From NCBI RefSeq assembly GCF_024125425.1, contig NZ_JAMXWN010000002.1, positions 1 through 64,000 of the forward strand: a stretch of DNA of 64,000 nucleotides. The letters are read 5' to 3'. This document shows positions 16,493 to 25,618 of the stretch, in pieces. The first letter of the stretch is position 1; every line of letters begins with the position of its first letter. The notes beneath the pieces were generated by a model. It worked only from the letters and a program-made list of their open reading frames with translations. It was not told the origin of the DNA and did not search any database. Source of the DNA: Sporolactobacillus kofuensis (GTDB lineage Bacteria > Bacillota > Bacilli > Bacillales > Sporolactobacillaceae). Made by a program: the position numbers and the translations under genes.

Positions 16493-18583
16493 TTGACTCA
16501 TGTAAAAATTTTATTAAAGGCGTTTGCAGCTTTTGTATTAATCTTTTCCTTTTCTTTTAGTCAGCTGACCAGTGCATTGGCAGATGACCAAGGAACCTTT
16601 CAAGTGACAAAAGTGGGTATTTCTTCTGATGTCAGTCATCTACAGGCGGGGGATAAAGTTGATGTGTTTGCAGAAACAACGTCACATCCGGATCTCAAGT
16701 ATTTCACGATAACTTTCGAAGGTAATCCTTCAGGTTATCAAGAAGTTGAGATGCATTATGATTCGGAATCACAAAAATATGTTGGCCAATTTACGGTTCC
16801 TTCTTATAACGATAATGGAACTTGGTCTGTGTGGGAACTTAGCGCTGGCAATCCTACCTCGCACATTTACTTTAGCAGTATGCCAAGAGAAGATGACCAT
16901 CCGGAGTTGAATCCCACCTTTCAAATTAGTGGACTACCTGAAGACCATGATAACCCGACAGTTAATAGTCTCCAACTAACCAAACTTCAAAAAAACAAAG
17001 TGAAAATTTCAATTGATGCTAGTGATCCAACGAGTACGGTTAGAGCTGGAAGTATCAATGCTTATTTTGCAACGACTAATGGTGGAGAAGACGACAGCCA
17101 GCTCTCGTTCACTTACAATCCCCAGAGTAAGAAATATGAAGCTGAAGCGGCTATGAATGATACGGGCACTTGGTACGTATCATACGTCTCGCTTGTTGAT
17201 CAAGCATTTAATCGATTCAGAGAAATGATTAAACCGGGCGATTCTCTTTATTCATCAGTAACGATAACAGATAGTGATTTTGAGGAGGACTCTACTGATC
17301 ATCCTGGAGATTCCAATACTGAACCTTCAACACCTCCGTCAAACTCAGATTCAACGCAAGCACCACGAATTATTAGTGTAACTCTTGACAAGAGCACAGC
17401 CGCTCCAAAAGATAAAGTACAAATCACCGTGAAAACAACAGCAGAAACAAGAGATTATGAGATCGGCGATATTGATGCTCAATTAACAAATAAGAATTGG
17501 CAGTATGATGGTGATCTGCAAAATGAAAACGCAACAGATCGAGTCACCTTGGATAAAACGGCTGCATCAACGGATGATTACTCAGTGTTTCAAGGAACAT
17601 TTACTGTACCTGACGATGCAATGGATGGAGATTGGTTAATAAGCTTTCCAGATCGAACCGTTGATAATACCGTCACCATTCCTTCTCTAAAAGTGATTGG
17701 TGGCGCTGACTCTAATCATCCATCTACTGGAGACATCTATAAGCCAAGCGCAAATACAGATGGCACATACAATATGGCAAACGATGCGACCTTCACAAGC
17801 TATGTCGCTCAATCTGGGGACAACGTTCAACTTAACCTTCCTCAATCTTCGGATAAAAAGAACACATCCGTTTCGCTTAGTGCAGATCAGGTCAATGAGA
17901 TCAAAAAGCATAAGAATGTGACGATTGAAACCGGAGGCGTTACGCTCAGCCTTCCAACTGCTAACTTGGGAGACACAGGTGCTGCCACGATTTCCATAGC
18001 GAAGGCTGCTCCGGTTGCGAATGCATTAACGGATGTCTATGAATTTACACTCGAACAAAATGGACAAGCCATTCATCAATTCAAAGATAAAGTAACCCTT
18101 ACCTTCCATCTTGATCAAAAGGCGGACAATCCGGTTGTGTATTACATCGATAATCAAGGCAAATTCGTAGAAATCGACAGCAAATATGAGAACGGAATTG
18201 TCTACGGCTACACCAGCCACTTTAGTAAGTATACAGTCATGGAGAAAACAACCGCTGCGAGTCAATCAACAGCGAATACAGTACCGACTGGATCAACCCA
18301 AAAGACACAAACACAAAATGCTGACAATCAAGCACAGACAGCGCCCGCTCCGCAAACCAATACTACAACGAAAACAGTTACGAAATCAGCAACTGGATCA
18401 GCAACTGCCAAGGCAACTGCGGCACCGTCGAATACGAAAAGCACCTCTGCTGAAAGTAAACAAATCCTCCCGACAACCGGAGATACGGAATACTCATTAT
18501 TATCAATGATCGTAGGTGTACTTTTGGTTGCGAGCGGTGTGATTTTAACCATTGTGCTAAGAAGAAAACATCATGCGGAATGA
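16493..18583 (+). CDS. LPXTG-anchored cell-surface protein
   Basis: A 696-residue protein. The N-terminal signal peptide has a hydrophobic run AFAAFVLIFSFSFSQL and cleavage near ALA-DD. Extracellular Ig/beta-sandwich-like segments follow (about residues 35-260 and 295-400), separated by a Ser/Thr/Pro linker. A ZU5/GAIN-like beta region is at about 420-580, and a Thr/Gln/Ala-rich stalk at about 585-655. The sorting signal is LPTTG at about 658, then a hydrophobic helix and RRKHHAE. Sortase A would link it to peptidoglycan. Start is TTG behind AGGGGGA. No enzymatic motif is seen; adhesion or structural roles are possible. Confidence 0.85.
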   Translation: MTHVKILLKAFAAFVLIFSFSFSQLTSALADDQGTFQVTKVGISSDVSHLQAGDKVDVFAETTSHPDLKYFTITFEGNPSGYQEVEMHYDSESQKYVGQFTVPSYNDNGTWSVWELSAGNPTSHIYFSSMPREDDHPELNPTFQISGLPEDHDNPTVNSLQLTKLQKNKVKISIDASDPTSTVRAGSINAYFATTNGGEDDSQLSFTYNPQSKKYEAEAAMNDTGTWYVSYVSLVDQAFNRFREMIKPGDSLYSSVTITDSDFEEDSTDHPGDSNTEPSTPPSNSDSTQAPRIISVTLDKSTAAPKDKVQITVKTTAETRDYEIGDIDAQLTNKNWQYDGDLQNENATDRVTLDKTAASTDDYSVFQGTFTVPDDAMDGDWLISFPDRTVDNTVTIPSLKVIGGADSNHPSTGDIYKPSANTDGTYNMANDATFTSYVAQSGDNVQLNLPQSSDKKNTSVSLSADQVNEIKKHKNVTIETGGVTLSLPTANLGDTGAATISIAKAAPVANALTDVYEFTLEQNGQAIHQFKDKVTLTFHLDQKADNPVVYYIDNQGKFVEIDSKYENGIVYGYTSHFSKYTVMEKTTAASQSTANTVPTGSTQKTQTQNADNQAQTAPAPQTNTTTKTVTKSATGSATAKATAAPSNTKSTSAESKQILPTTGDTEYSLLSMIVGVLLVASGVILTIVLRRKHHAE

Positions 18584-18605
18584 CGTTATTAATTAAATAC
18601 ATTAA

Positions 18606-18646
18606 ATAAAAATGAGCGAGGGCCCTTTGTGGCACTCGCTTTATTT
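18606..18646. terminator. Bidirectional terminator between convergent genes
   Basis: AATAAAAATGAGCGAG pairs with CTCGCTTTATT across a 14-base loop, with A-run and T-run on the two sides. It can serve both the LPXTG gene (plus) and the EcsC gene (minus). Confidence 0.75.
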
Positions 18647-18687
18647 GTGTGTAATGATATGCTTTCTTTAAAACTCCTCTATATTGA

Positions 18688-19311
18688 TCAAGAGAATACT
18701 TTCTTAGCTGTCTTTCCTATGGTATGCGTACCTATACCATCCACAGCCCCGCCAATTACCCCACCAAGTAACGGCACAGCTTTCCCTAAATTAATAATTC
18801 CCTTTTGTCCAAATTTTGTTATCAGTTTAATCCCAACTGCTTTATTAATTGCTTTTATGACCTCTACAGGTATTTTTTTTATAGCTTGTGTAGCAAGAGC
18901 CGTACCTAACTTTATGCCAGCTTGCTTCATAATATCTGATGCAGCTTGTCCTGTTAAACATACAAAGACAAAGGTTTTAACTTGGTCATCTTTTAAGTCA
19001 TAGCCCTTCATATGTGCTATCGTTGCAATCATTCTAATTTGTACATACATAACGGATGCAACATTGGCTGGAATAGAAACAGGTAAAGTAATCAGTCCTC
19101 CTAAGCCTGTTACAAAACCACTCGTTACCCCTTTAGCATTTTGCCAACGAATAAGGCTATCAATAGCAGCTTCAACAGATGAATGTTTCCTTAAATAACT
19201 TTCTGCTAACTCCGCTGCTGTCTCTGTTCCTGGTAGTCCATTGATTGCTTTTTCATATGTCCAATCTAATACTTGTGTCAATTTACTTTCTGTCAAACTA
19301 GTTGTTGACAT
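18688..19311 (-). CDS. EcsC-family protein
   Basis: A 207-residue protein with the EcsC (PF12787) pattern: an N-terminal helical part (LTQVLDWTYEKAINGLPG), a Gly-rich hydrophobic core (GFVTGLGGLITLPVSIPANV) and a Gly-rich C-terminus (LLGGVIGGAVDGIGTHTIG). Members are peripheral or membrane-linked proteins of poorly defined function. This one stands alone, without an EcsAB-type exporter. Composition is A+T richer than its neighbours. Confidence 0.8.
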   Translation of the reverse strand: MSTTSLTESKLTQVLDWTYEKAINGLPGTETAAELAESYLRKHSSVEAAIDSLIRWQNAKGVTSGFVTGLGGLITLPVSIPANVASVMYVQIRMIATIAHMKGYDLKDDQVKTFVFVCLTGQAASDIMKQAGIKLGTALATQAIKKIPVEVIKAINKAVGIKLITKFGQKGIINLGKAVPLLGGVIGGAVDGIGTHTIGKTAKKVFS

Positions 19312-19425
19312 ATTAATCCCCCTACGCCATTACGAATATATTTTTAGGAAAATACAATACGATGACTAATGCTTTTATCACAATAGGTATAGATTCGAAT
19401 AGTGTCAGTAACTAAAACGTGAACG

Positions 19426-20139
19426 TTAAAAATGCTTTAATTGATTTAGATTGGTAATGTTCAGTATATATGCCCCGGGCTTGATCGTTCTCATTAGATA
19501 CTTCATTTTTGTACGTGGCACTGAAACGCATCCTGCAGTATAGCTGCCGTTTGATACATGAACAAAGAATCCGGACCCTTTCCAAGGGGTTCGCTTCGCA
19601 TTGTAGTTGATGACGATTCCATATTTGTATTGCACTGGAAAGTTAATAAGGTGCTCGCTTGGTTTGTTGAAAAAGCTGCCTTCCTGCCATGTGTTATAGT
19701 TGGGATCATTGCTGTCCTCTACCCACCAGGAATTTGGTGTGATGTGCCGAAATGGTAGCTTTGTTCCAGGATTGCTCGTACCAAAAGCAAAGGTTAATTT
19801 ATAGGCACCGTAAGGCGTTTTCATGGATCCTTCGTGTGTCTTTCCAATTCCATCTTTGCCCACATGGCCGTTGGTGGACATGTTCTTCGACCATTTCTTC
19901 CCCTTTTTCTGCCATAACTGAATCTGTGCATGGCTCCCTTTTCCGATTACAAGCAGAATTTGTTTTGTTCGTTTTGATAATTTTGTTTTTGAAAGTGAAG
20001 GTTTACTTGAGTATGTACGCCCGCTTATTTGATAATGAACATCAAGTTTCTTAATAGGGCTCTGATTGCCTTTCATAGTAAAAAGATTTAACGCGGAAAA
20101 CACTAAAATAAGAGCCAAAACTACATAAAGTTTTTTCAA
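19426..20139 (-). CDS. L,D-transpeptidase (YkuD domain), membrane anchored
   Basis: A 237-residue protein. It has an N-terminal membrane anchor or signal (residues 4-21) and a YkuD catalytic domain at about 60-225. The motif is HVSNGSYTAGC with His at about 194 and nucleophile Cys204. Such enzymes form 3-3 cross-links in peptidoglycan or attach proteins to the wall, and resist most beta-lactams other than carbapenems. It is a single gene divergent from the ROK operon. Motif and length are intact. Confidence 0.88.
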   Translation of the reverse strand: MKKLYVVLALILVFSALNLFTMKGNQSPIKKLDVHYQISGRTYSSKPSLSKTKLSKRTKQILLVIGKGSHAQIQLWQKKGKKWSKNMSTNGHVGKDGIGKTHEGSMKTPYGAYKLTFAFGTSNPGTKLPFRHITPNSWWVEDSNDPNYNTWQEGSFFNKPSEHLINFPVQYKYGIVINYNAKRTPWKGSGFFVHVSNGSYTAGCVSVPRTKMKYLMRTIKPGAYILNITNLNQLKHF

Positions 20140-20335
20140 GAATGGGGCCTTCTTTCGAGATGAAGTTTACTAGATATATGGTTTCTATTTTAGCATTATT
20201 TATGGCCATTAACTTTGGAATTTGTTTTGGAGTAACTAAATTTAAGGGAGTGGTGAATAGGAGGTTTGATCAGGGACACGTATAAAAGTATGTCAGAAAA
20301 TATGACAATAATCACCTCTTATAGATTTTTCAGAC

Positions 20336-20378
20336 TATAATAAAGGACATAATTTGTTTGTTCGAAGTACGAACAAAC
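20336..20378 (+). promoter_or_regulatory. Promoter -10 and perfect operator of the ROK operon
   Basis: TATAAT at 20336-20341 is followed by GTTTGTTCG-AAGTA-CGAACAAAC (20356-20378), a perfect 9-bp inverted repeat and the likely autoregulatory site of the ROK repressor. The sequence from about 20295 through the operator recurs, altered, at 29577-29660. The -35 is weak, although the surrounding bases are conserved between the two copies. Confidence 0.7.
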
Positions 20379-20402
20379 ACAAAACTAAAACAGAAGTGAG
20401 CG

Positions 20403-21488
20403 ATGGGCGTGCAGAAAGGAAATCTTGACCTCATTCGTGACTTGAATCGGCGGCTGGTACTGGATGCAATCATACGCGATCAGCCCATTTCACGGGCGGA
20501 TCTGGCACGAAAGTTGTCACTGAGCCGCTCAACTGTTTCGATGATTGTGAATGATCTGCAGGAGAAGGAGATGGTCATTGAACTGGGAATGGGCGATTCG
20601 ACGGCGAATGGCGGTCGAAAAGGGCAGATGCTTGGGTTCAATCCGCGTTCGGCATTTTTGTTGGGGATGGATCTACAGAAGAATCGGATAAACAGTGTGC
20701 TCGCTGATTTAAGCGGTACGGTGGAACAAAAGGAAACTATTCCATTTAACGAAGATTTAGATGAACTGAAAACGATTTTAAGCCGTTATTTAGAACGCAT
20801 TGAGCCTGATTATCGGGTGCTTGGTATCGGGGTATCTGTCCCTTCAATAGTAAAGGATCATCAAATTGTCGTTGATGCACCTTCTCTCGGCTGGTACAAC
20901 GTGAATTTGGCCAAGGTGCTCAGCGAGGCGTTCGACTTGGATGTCTTTGTAATGAATGATGTTAATGCTGCAGCGTTTGGCGAGCGATGGATCGGACAGA
21001 GCAGTCTGGTTGATGACCTGTTTTATTTGTCGGTTGGGACAGGCGTTGGATCTGCAATTATTTCTGGTGGTGATCTGGTTGCCGGTTTTGAGCAGGCCGC
21101 TGGGGAAATTGGTTATATGCTGACTGAGGAAGACATCAAACAAGGAACCGTTTATGAAAAAGGCCGGTTCGGTACGTTTGAACGTAAAATCACTTCTTTG
21201 CTACATACTTGTGAGTCATCAAAAGAGGCACGTAATCGTCTCGTCCATCTCATGGCACTGATGATGAGTAATGTCTGCATTTTACTGAATCCGGAGAAGG
21301 TGATCATCGGGGGCTATTATGAAACGATTTTAAAAGCGATGATCCCTGAAATCCAGGGGCTTGTTCAGCGCCTCGTTCCAATTTCAACAGTAATTGAGTA
21401 TGGGGCACTTGGTGAAGATGCGTCAGCAATGGGCACGATCAAAGGGTTACTTGATTCGATGAAAGATCAAATGATTCGGAAGATATAA
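20403..21488 (+). CDS. ROK-family transcriptional repressor (NagC/XylR type)
   Basis: A 361-residue protein. The N-terminal winged helix-turn-helix (ISRADLARKLSLSRSTVSMI, about residues 25-45) is followed by a ROK sugar-binding fold (GIGVSVPS, then GTGVGSAIISGG). The usual ROK zinc cluster (CxCGxxGCxE) is absent; the equivalent stretch reads YEKGRFGTFERK. It heads an operon with an APC permease and a ROK kinase and probably represses it until a sugar or sugar derivative binds. The operator candidate lies 25 bases upstream. Confidence 0.87.
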   Translation: MGVQKGNLDLIRDLNRRLVLDAIIRDQPISRADLARKLSLSRSTVSMIVNDLQEKEMVIELGMGDSTANGGRKGQMLGFNPRSAFLLGMDLQKNRINSVLADLSGTVEQKETIPFNEDLDELKTILSRYLERIEPDYRVLGIGVSVPSIVKDHQIVVDAPSLGWYNVNLAKVLSEAFDLDVFVMNDVNAAAFGERWIGQSSLVDDLFYLSVGTGVGSAIISGGDLVAGFEQAAGEIGYMLTEEDIKQGTVYEKGRFGTFERKITSLLHTCESSKEARNRLVHLMALMMSNVCILLNPEKVIIGGYYETILKAMIPEIQGLVQRLVPISTVIEYGALGEDASAMGTIKGLLDSMKDQMIRKI

Positions 21489-21550
21489 GGCAGAAAGTAA
21501 AAAAATATAGAAAAATGGGCAAATCTCATAACAAGCAAGGAGGATTTCAG

Positions 21551-22918
21551 ATGGAGAAAAAAGGTAACGGCCTGGTTCGGAGTATTGGCACTCTGCAGGC
21601 AACCGCGATTAATATGTCGCAAATGATGGGTGCGGGTCCTTTTATTACGATACCGATTATATTAACAGTCATGGGTGGACCTCAGGCGATGTTCGGGTGG
21701 CTGATTGGCGCGGTGCTCGCACTGCTTGACGGACTTGTATGGAGCGAATTGGGTTCTGCACTTCCCGGCGAAGGCGGTACCTACATTTATTTGCGTGAAG
21801 CGTTCAAATACCGTACAGGTAAGCTGATGCCGTTTCTCTTTATATGGTCGGCATTGATCGCAACACCGATGACCATGTCGACCGGGGCAATCGGCCTGGC
21901 GAACTATGTAAGCTACTTTTTTCCGCATATCACGCCGCTTGAAACAAAGTTTGTGGCGGTCGGTGTTACGCTATTGACGGTGATTCTGCTTTATCGGCGT
22001 ATTAATTCAGTCGCTAAGATTTCGACCATACTGTGGGCCGGAATGATTCTGACCGTTGTGCTGGTCATCGGAACAGCTATTATGCATTTCAATCCAAGTC
22101 TAGCATTCGATTTTCCGAAAGATGCATTTAAGCCCGCTTCGTTCTTTGCAGGACTTGGTGCAGGTATGCTGCTTTCGATCTATGATTATCTTGGGTATTT
22201 TACAAGCAGTTATCTTGGCGATGAAATAAAGGATCCGGGACGTACGATTCCACGTGTGATTACGCTATCTATTGTACTCGTTGCTGTTATTGATCTATCA
22301 ATGAATATCGGTATCATAGGCGTTATTCCGTGGCAAGAAGCAATGAAGAGTAGCAATATCGGAACCTTATTTATGGAACGTATTTGGGGAACTCCAGGTG
22401 CAGTGATTATTACGCTTTTGATTGTGTGGACATGCTTTGCTTCGGTTTTCAATGGTCTACTGGGTGCATCGCGGCTTCCTTACAATGCAGCGAAAGACGG
22501 TTTGTTCTTCAAACCTTTTGCCAAGCTACATCCAAAGCATCATTTTCCAAATGTGTCGCTGTTAATTCTTGGTGGCGTGATGGCGATTTGCTGTTTCTTT
22601 GATCTGACAACCATTATCAATGCGCTGATGGCACTGACGATCGTGATTCAATTCATGGGCCAGATTGTGGCGCTGACCGTCCTGCGCAAGCGCCGTCCGG
22701 ATTTGAAGCGGCCTTATAAACAATGGCTTTATCCGCTGCCAAGCATTCTTGCGTTTATTGGTTGGGCGTTTGTGTTTTACTCTTCAGGCTGGTCAGCGAT
22801 CGGTTTAGCTGTTGTGTGGACCTTGATCGGTGCAATCATTTACCTGTTCTGGGCACGAGCACATCATGATTGGCCATTTCATAAACCAGAAATTGTTGAG
22901 ACAGATAAAGAGCTATAA
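21551..22918 (+). CDS. APC-superfamily amino acid/amine permease
   Basis: A 455-residue, twelve-helix transporter of the amino acid-polyamine-organocation superfamily (SQMMGAGPFITIPIIL in helix 1; GEGGTYIYLREAF after helix 2). The start is ATG 21551 behind AAGGAGGATTTCAG; a longer frame from 21515 lacks a site. It sits between a ROK regulator and a ROK sugar kinase. The substrate may thus be an amino sugar or glycosylated amine rather than a plain amino acid, but this is inference from context only. Confidence 0.85.
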   Translation: MEKKGNGLVRSIGTLQATAINMSQMMGAGPFITIPIILTVMGGPQAMFGWLIGAVLALLDGLVWSELGSALPGEGGTYIYLREAFKYRTGKLMPFLFIWSALIATPMTMSTGAIGLANYVSYFFPHITPLETKFVAVGVTLLTVILLYRRINSVAKISTILWAGMILTVVLVIGTAIMHFNPSLAFDFPKDAFKPASFFAGLGAGMLLSIYDYLGYFTSSYLGDEIKDPGRTIPRVITLSIVLVAVIDLSMNIGIIGVIPWQEAMKSSNIGTLFMERIWGTPGAVIITLLIVWTCFASVFNGLLGASRLPYNAAKDGLFFKPFAKLHPKHHFPNVSLLILGGVMAICCFFDLTTIINALMALTIVIQFMGQIVALTVLRKRRPDLKRPYKQWLYPLPSILAFIGWAFVFYSSGWSAIGLAVVWTLIGAIIYLFWARAHHDWPFHKPEIVETDKEL

Positions 22919-22941
22919 TTTTTAAGAAGGTGAACGGACAG

Positions 22942-23838
22942 ATGGATGTTGTTTTAGCTTTTGATTTTGGTGGCACCAAGGTTGCCGCTGCATTAGCAGA
23001 TTACCAAGGGCAATTGCTGGTTCAGGATCAAGTTGAATCGTTGAAAAGTGGCGGAATGGAATTTCTAAAAACGGTGATCTCTTGCGGACAAGGCTTGCTG
23101 GCGCGCGTGGACGGAGCAAACTTGGTCAGTATCGGTATTGGCATGTGTGGCGCGGTTACCGGTGATCATGTCGAGCTGGCACCGAATTTGTACGGGATGG
23201 AAAAGTTGAATCTTTGCGCAATTATGACTGATGCCTTTCATGTTCCCGCGCACATGGAAAACGATGTTAAGGCAGCGGCACTGGCCGAGCTGCATCGCGG
23301 TGAATTGAAGGGCACGGATTACGGGCTATATGTCAATTTTGGGACAGGTGTTTCGGTGGGCCTGACTTGCGGCGATCACGTGATGCGCGGACACAACGGC
23401 GCTTCCGGAGAGATTGCCTACCTAATGCAGAATCGAAATGATAAAAGCGCTTATCAATCCGGACATGCTTCGTTTGAGGAGTTTGCCAGCGGTTCCGGTA
23501 TTGCCCGCCGTGCAAGTGACCATTTTGGAAAGCCGTTATCAACAAAAATGGTCTTTGAGTTGGCAAGGAACGATGAAGATTATCGTGCATTCATTGACGA
23601 GGCGGCGAGCGAGATTGGTTATCAAATTGCAAATCTTGCAATCATCTGGAACCCACAAAAGATTGTTATGGGCGGCGGAATGACTGCATCATTTTCTATG
23701 ATCCAAGAGGCGATTGAAGAACGCCTGAACCAGTGCGTTCCCTATCCGCCAAAGTTGGTACTCTCGCATTTTCAGCAAAATGCCGGATTGTACGGGGCGG
23801 CGGAACTCGCGTTGATCGCGACGGGTGCGAAGGACTAA
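22942..23838 (+). CDS. ROK-family sugar kinase lacking the zinc motif
   Basis: About 298 residues of the glucokinase/N-acetylhexosamine kinase type. The phosphate-binding motif is DFGGTKVAAA at the N-terminus, the catalytic Asp is in MENDVKAAALAE, and NFGTGVSVGL follows. The ROK zinc-binding CxCGxxGCxE and the preceding GH of ExGH are missing: the sequence reads GASGEIAYLMQNRND. Start ATG 22942 is preferred over the overlapping GTG 22930. As last gene of the operon it likely phosphorylates the imported compound in the cytoplasm. Confidence 0.85.
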   Translation: MDVVLAFDFGGTKVAAALADYQGQLLVQDQVESLKSGGMEFLKTVISCGQGLLARVDGANLVSIGIGMCGAVTGDHVELAPNLYGMEKLNLCAIMTDAFHVPAHMENDVKAAALAELHRGELKGTDYGLYVNFGTGVSVGLTCGDHVMRGHNGASGEIAYLMQNRNDKSAYQSGHASFEEFASGSGIARRASDHFGKPLSTKMVFELARNDEDYRAFIDEAASEIGYQIANLAIIWNPQKIVMGGGMTASFSMIQEAIEERLNQCVPYPPKLVLSHFQQNAGLYGAAELALIATGAKD

Positions 23839-23915
23839 TATTAATAAGACGAACGATTGAATCACTAAGATTGGAAAAGTTGTTGGCTTTTAAACAGAAA
23901 AGAGAGTTAGAAAAC

Positions 23916-23954
23916 AAAAGCGGAGAGAGTGTATTCAAAATTCTCTCCGCTTTT
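23916..23954. terminator. Bidirectional intrinsic terminator
   Basis: A 13-bp stem AAAAGCGGAGAGA with 23942-23954, with A-run and T-run. It separates the convergent ROK operon (plus) and glycosyltransferase operon (minus). Confidence 0.88.
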
Positions 23955-24004
23955 CTATTTGTTGATTTAAGGGAAGGTATTGAAACAAAATCAAGCTATT
24001 TTCC

Positions 24005-25618
24005 TTACCGTTTTCCTTTTTCCGGATTAACCACACGATACAATCGCCATTGGTCATCATAGGTTTTATCTAATTTGGCGAAATCTGCGCCTTTATAATA
24101 AAAGTTTTTATAGTGTTCGTTAACGGCATTGAGCGTGGCAACCCCTTCTGGCTTTGGAATTAGTATGTAGGTTACCTTTTCTTTTACCGGATTGTTGAGC
24201 TTTTTCTTGAAATCTAGGTCGCTAGTGATGATCAGTTGGTTCGTTTGTTTCATGTCGAGAATGATTTGAAATCCATTAAACGAGTCAACCAGTAGTGAAG
24301 CATGCTTGTGCTTGTGCAAGAGTTGATCGAGATCGTCGGCGATGTGCAGCGATAGCCTGTTGCTGAAGTAGGTGGGGCTTTGGTTATAATGAATCGCTTG
24401 GTATTCTTCGGGTGCCAGTCGCTCATTGTTCATTGCATAGCCGGTTGCATAAGCAGATGCACTTAAGAGGATTAGAGTGACGCAGCCGCCAAGAATATAG
24501 AGATGCTTCGCTTGTTCTTTCAGCTTTTGTAATTCGTAGGGAAGCCAAGCAAGGGTAATCACAAAAGGATAAACAAAGAAACGCAGCCATCCATATGAGG
24601 CACCTTTATCTAACATATAGATCTGCATGACCGGTATGGACAACACTAATAGAATCAGGCAGAGAAAGCCGGCACTGAATACCCGCCGTCTGATGATTCG
24701 AATCATGAGTATAGTGAGTAGGGGCAAAAGGAATGGAATACTTCTTTCTAACACGAAGAGAAGTGTCGCTCCATAATGGCCGATGACCGGACCAATGGTT
24801 GGATTTTTACTCAAACCTTCAGACTGTGCGAGGTTGGAATAGTTTGATCGTAAAAAGAACAAGCCATCGCCCATAATGACCCAGTTGAGCACAATCCAGA
24901 TGATACCGGTATAAATGACGGGCAAAAGGGCGAGCCATTCACTGGCTTCCCATTTATTATAGGTGTATGTGATCCCGTAAACTGCTGCTTCCTCTTTGTT
25001 TCGTTTGCTCCAGATGATGATCAAAAGGGAAAGTGCTAAGGCAGCGCCAAATAGAATCGATTCATATCGGGTGAGAAAGGCAAGCGCTAAGGCAAAGCCA
25101 ATCATAATCATCGAAGCAACACTACGCTTTTCATCCATCCAGTCGACAAAAGCAATGACGCAAAACATAATGAAATAAATGAAGAGCATTTCACTCATCC
25201 CATTAGCCCCGTATAGAAAAAGAAACGGATTGAACGAGAATAACAGCACAATCGCAAAGCTGAATAAGAACGGCTGTTTTCTGCGTAATAAGGACTTAAA
25301 CAACAGCACAGCGGTGAATGCCGCGAATAATGAAGTCAAGATGATCCCGGCAATTCCTTCGGAAGCTAGTGCTTTGCACAAGGGTGTGAGCAATAGAATC
25401 GGGATCATGAGTAAGCTGGGTAATGGATTCCAAACAAAACCAATCGCGCCAAGATGCGGATCATGGCTAAATAAGACATAATAGGCATTAGCGACACGAC
25501 TGACCGCATCACCGGGGACAAAGTGGTTCCAATGGGCCATCCAAATGCCGAAGGATACCTCAATGATAAAAAGGGCAATGCCGAAATAATAGGGTATTCT
25601 CTTATTTTTGACCATCAT
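24005..25618 (-). CDS. Polytopic GT-C-type glycosyltransferase (GT39/ArnT-like)
   Basis: A 537-residue membrane protein with roughly ten to twelve helices and a C-terminal extracytoplasmic part. The first loop carries the acidic HFVPGDAVSRVANAYY stretch typical of lipid-linked-sugar GT-C enzymes, and LVDSFNGFQIIL is in the C-terminal domain. It would transfer a sugar from a polyprenyl-phosphate donor outside the membrane. It overlaps the previous gene by 17 bases, so it is translationally coupled to the polyprenyl-phosphate mannosyltransferase-like protein that could make its donor. Acceptor unknown. Confidence 0.75.
   Translation of the reverse strand: MMVKNKRIPYYFGIALFIIEVSFGIWMAHWNHFVPGDAVSRVANAYYVLFSHDPHLGAIGFVWNPLPSLLMIPILLLTPLCKALASEGIAGIILTSLFAAFTAVLLFKSLLRRKQPFLFSFAIVLLFSFNPFLFLYGANGMSEMLFIYFIMFCVIAFVDWMDEKRSVASMIMIGFALALAFLTRYESILFGAALALSLLIIIWSKRNKEEAAVYGITYTYNKWEASEWLALLPVIYTGIIWIVLNWVIMGDGLFFLRSNYSNLAQSEGLSKNPTIGPVIGHYGATLLFVLERSIPFLLPLLTILMIRIIRRRVFSAGFLCLILLVLSIPVMQIYMLDKGASYGWLRFFVYPFVITLAWLPYELQKLKEQAKHLYILGGCVTLILLSASAYATGYAMNNERLAPEEYQAIHYNQSPTYFSNRLSLHIADDLDQLLHKHKHASLLVDSFNGFQIILDMKQTNQLIITSDLDFKKKLNNPVKEKVTYILIPKPEGVATLNAVNEHYKNFYYKGADFAKLDKTYDDQWRLYRVVNPEKGKR

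Noticed and set aside
24996-25481. Two small plus-strand frames inside the GT-C gene
   Set aside because: They are antisense shadows of a hydrophobic membrane protein gene with no start signals.
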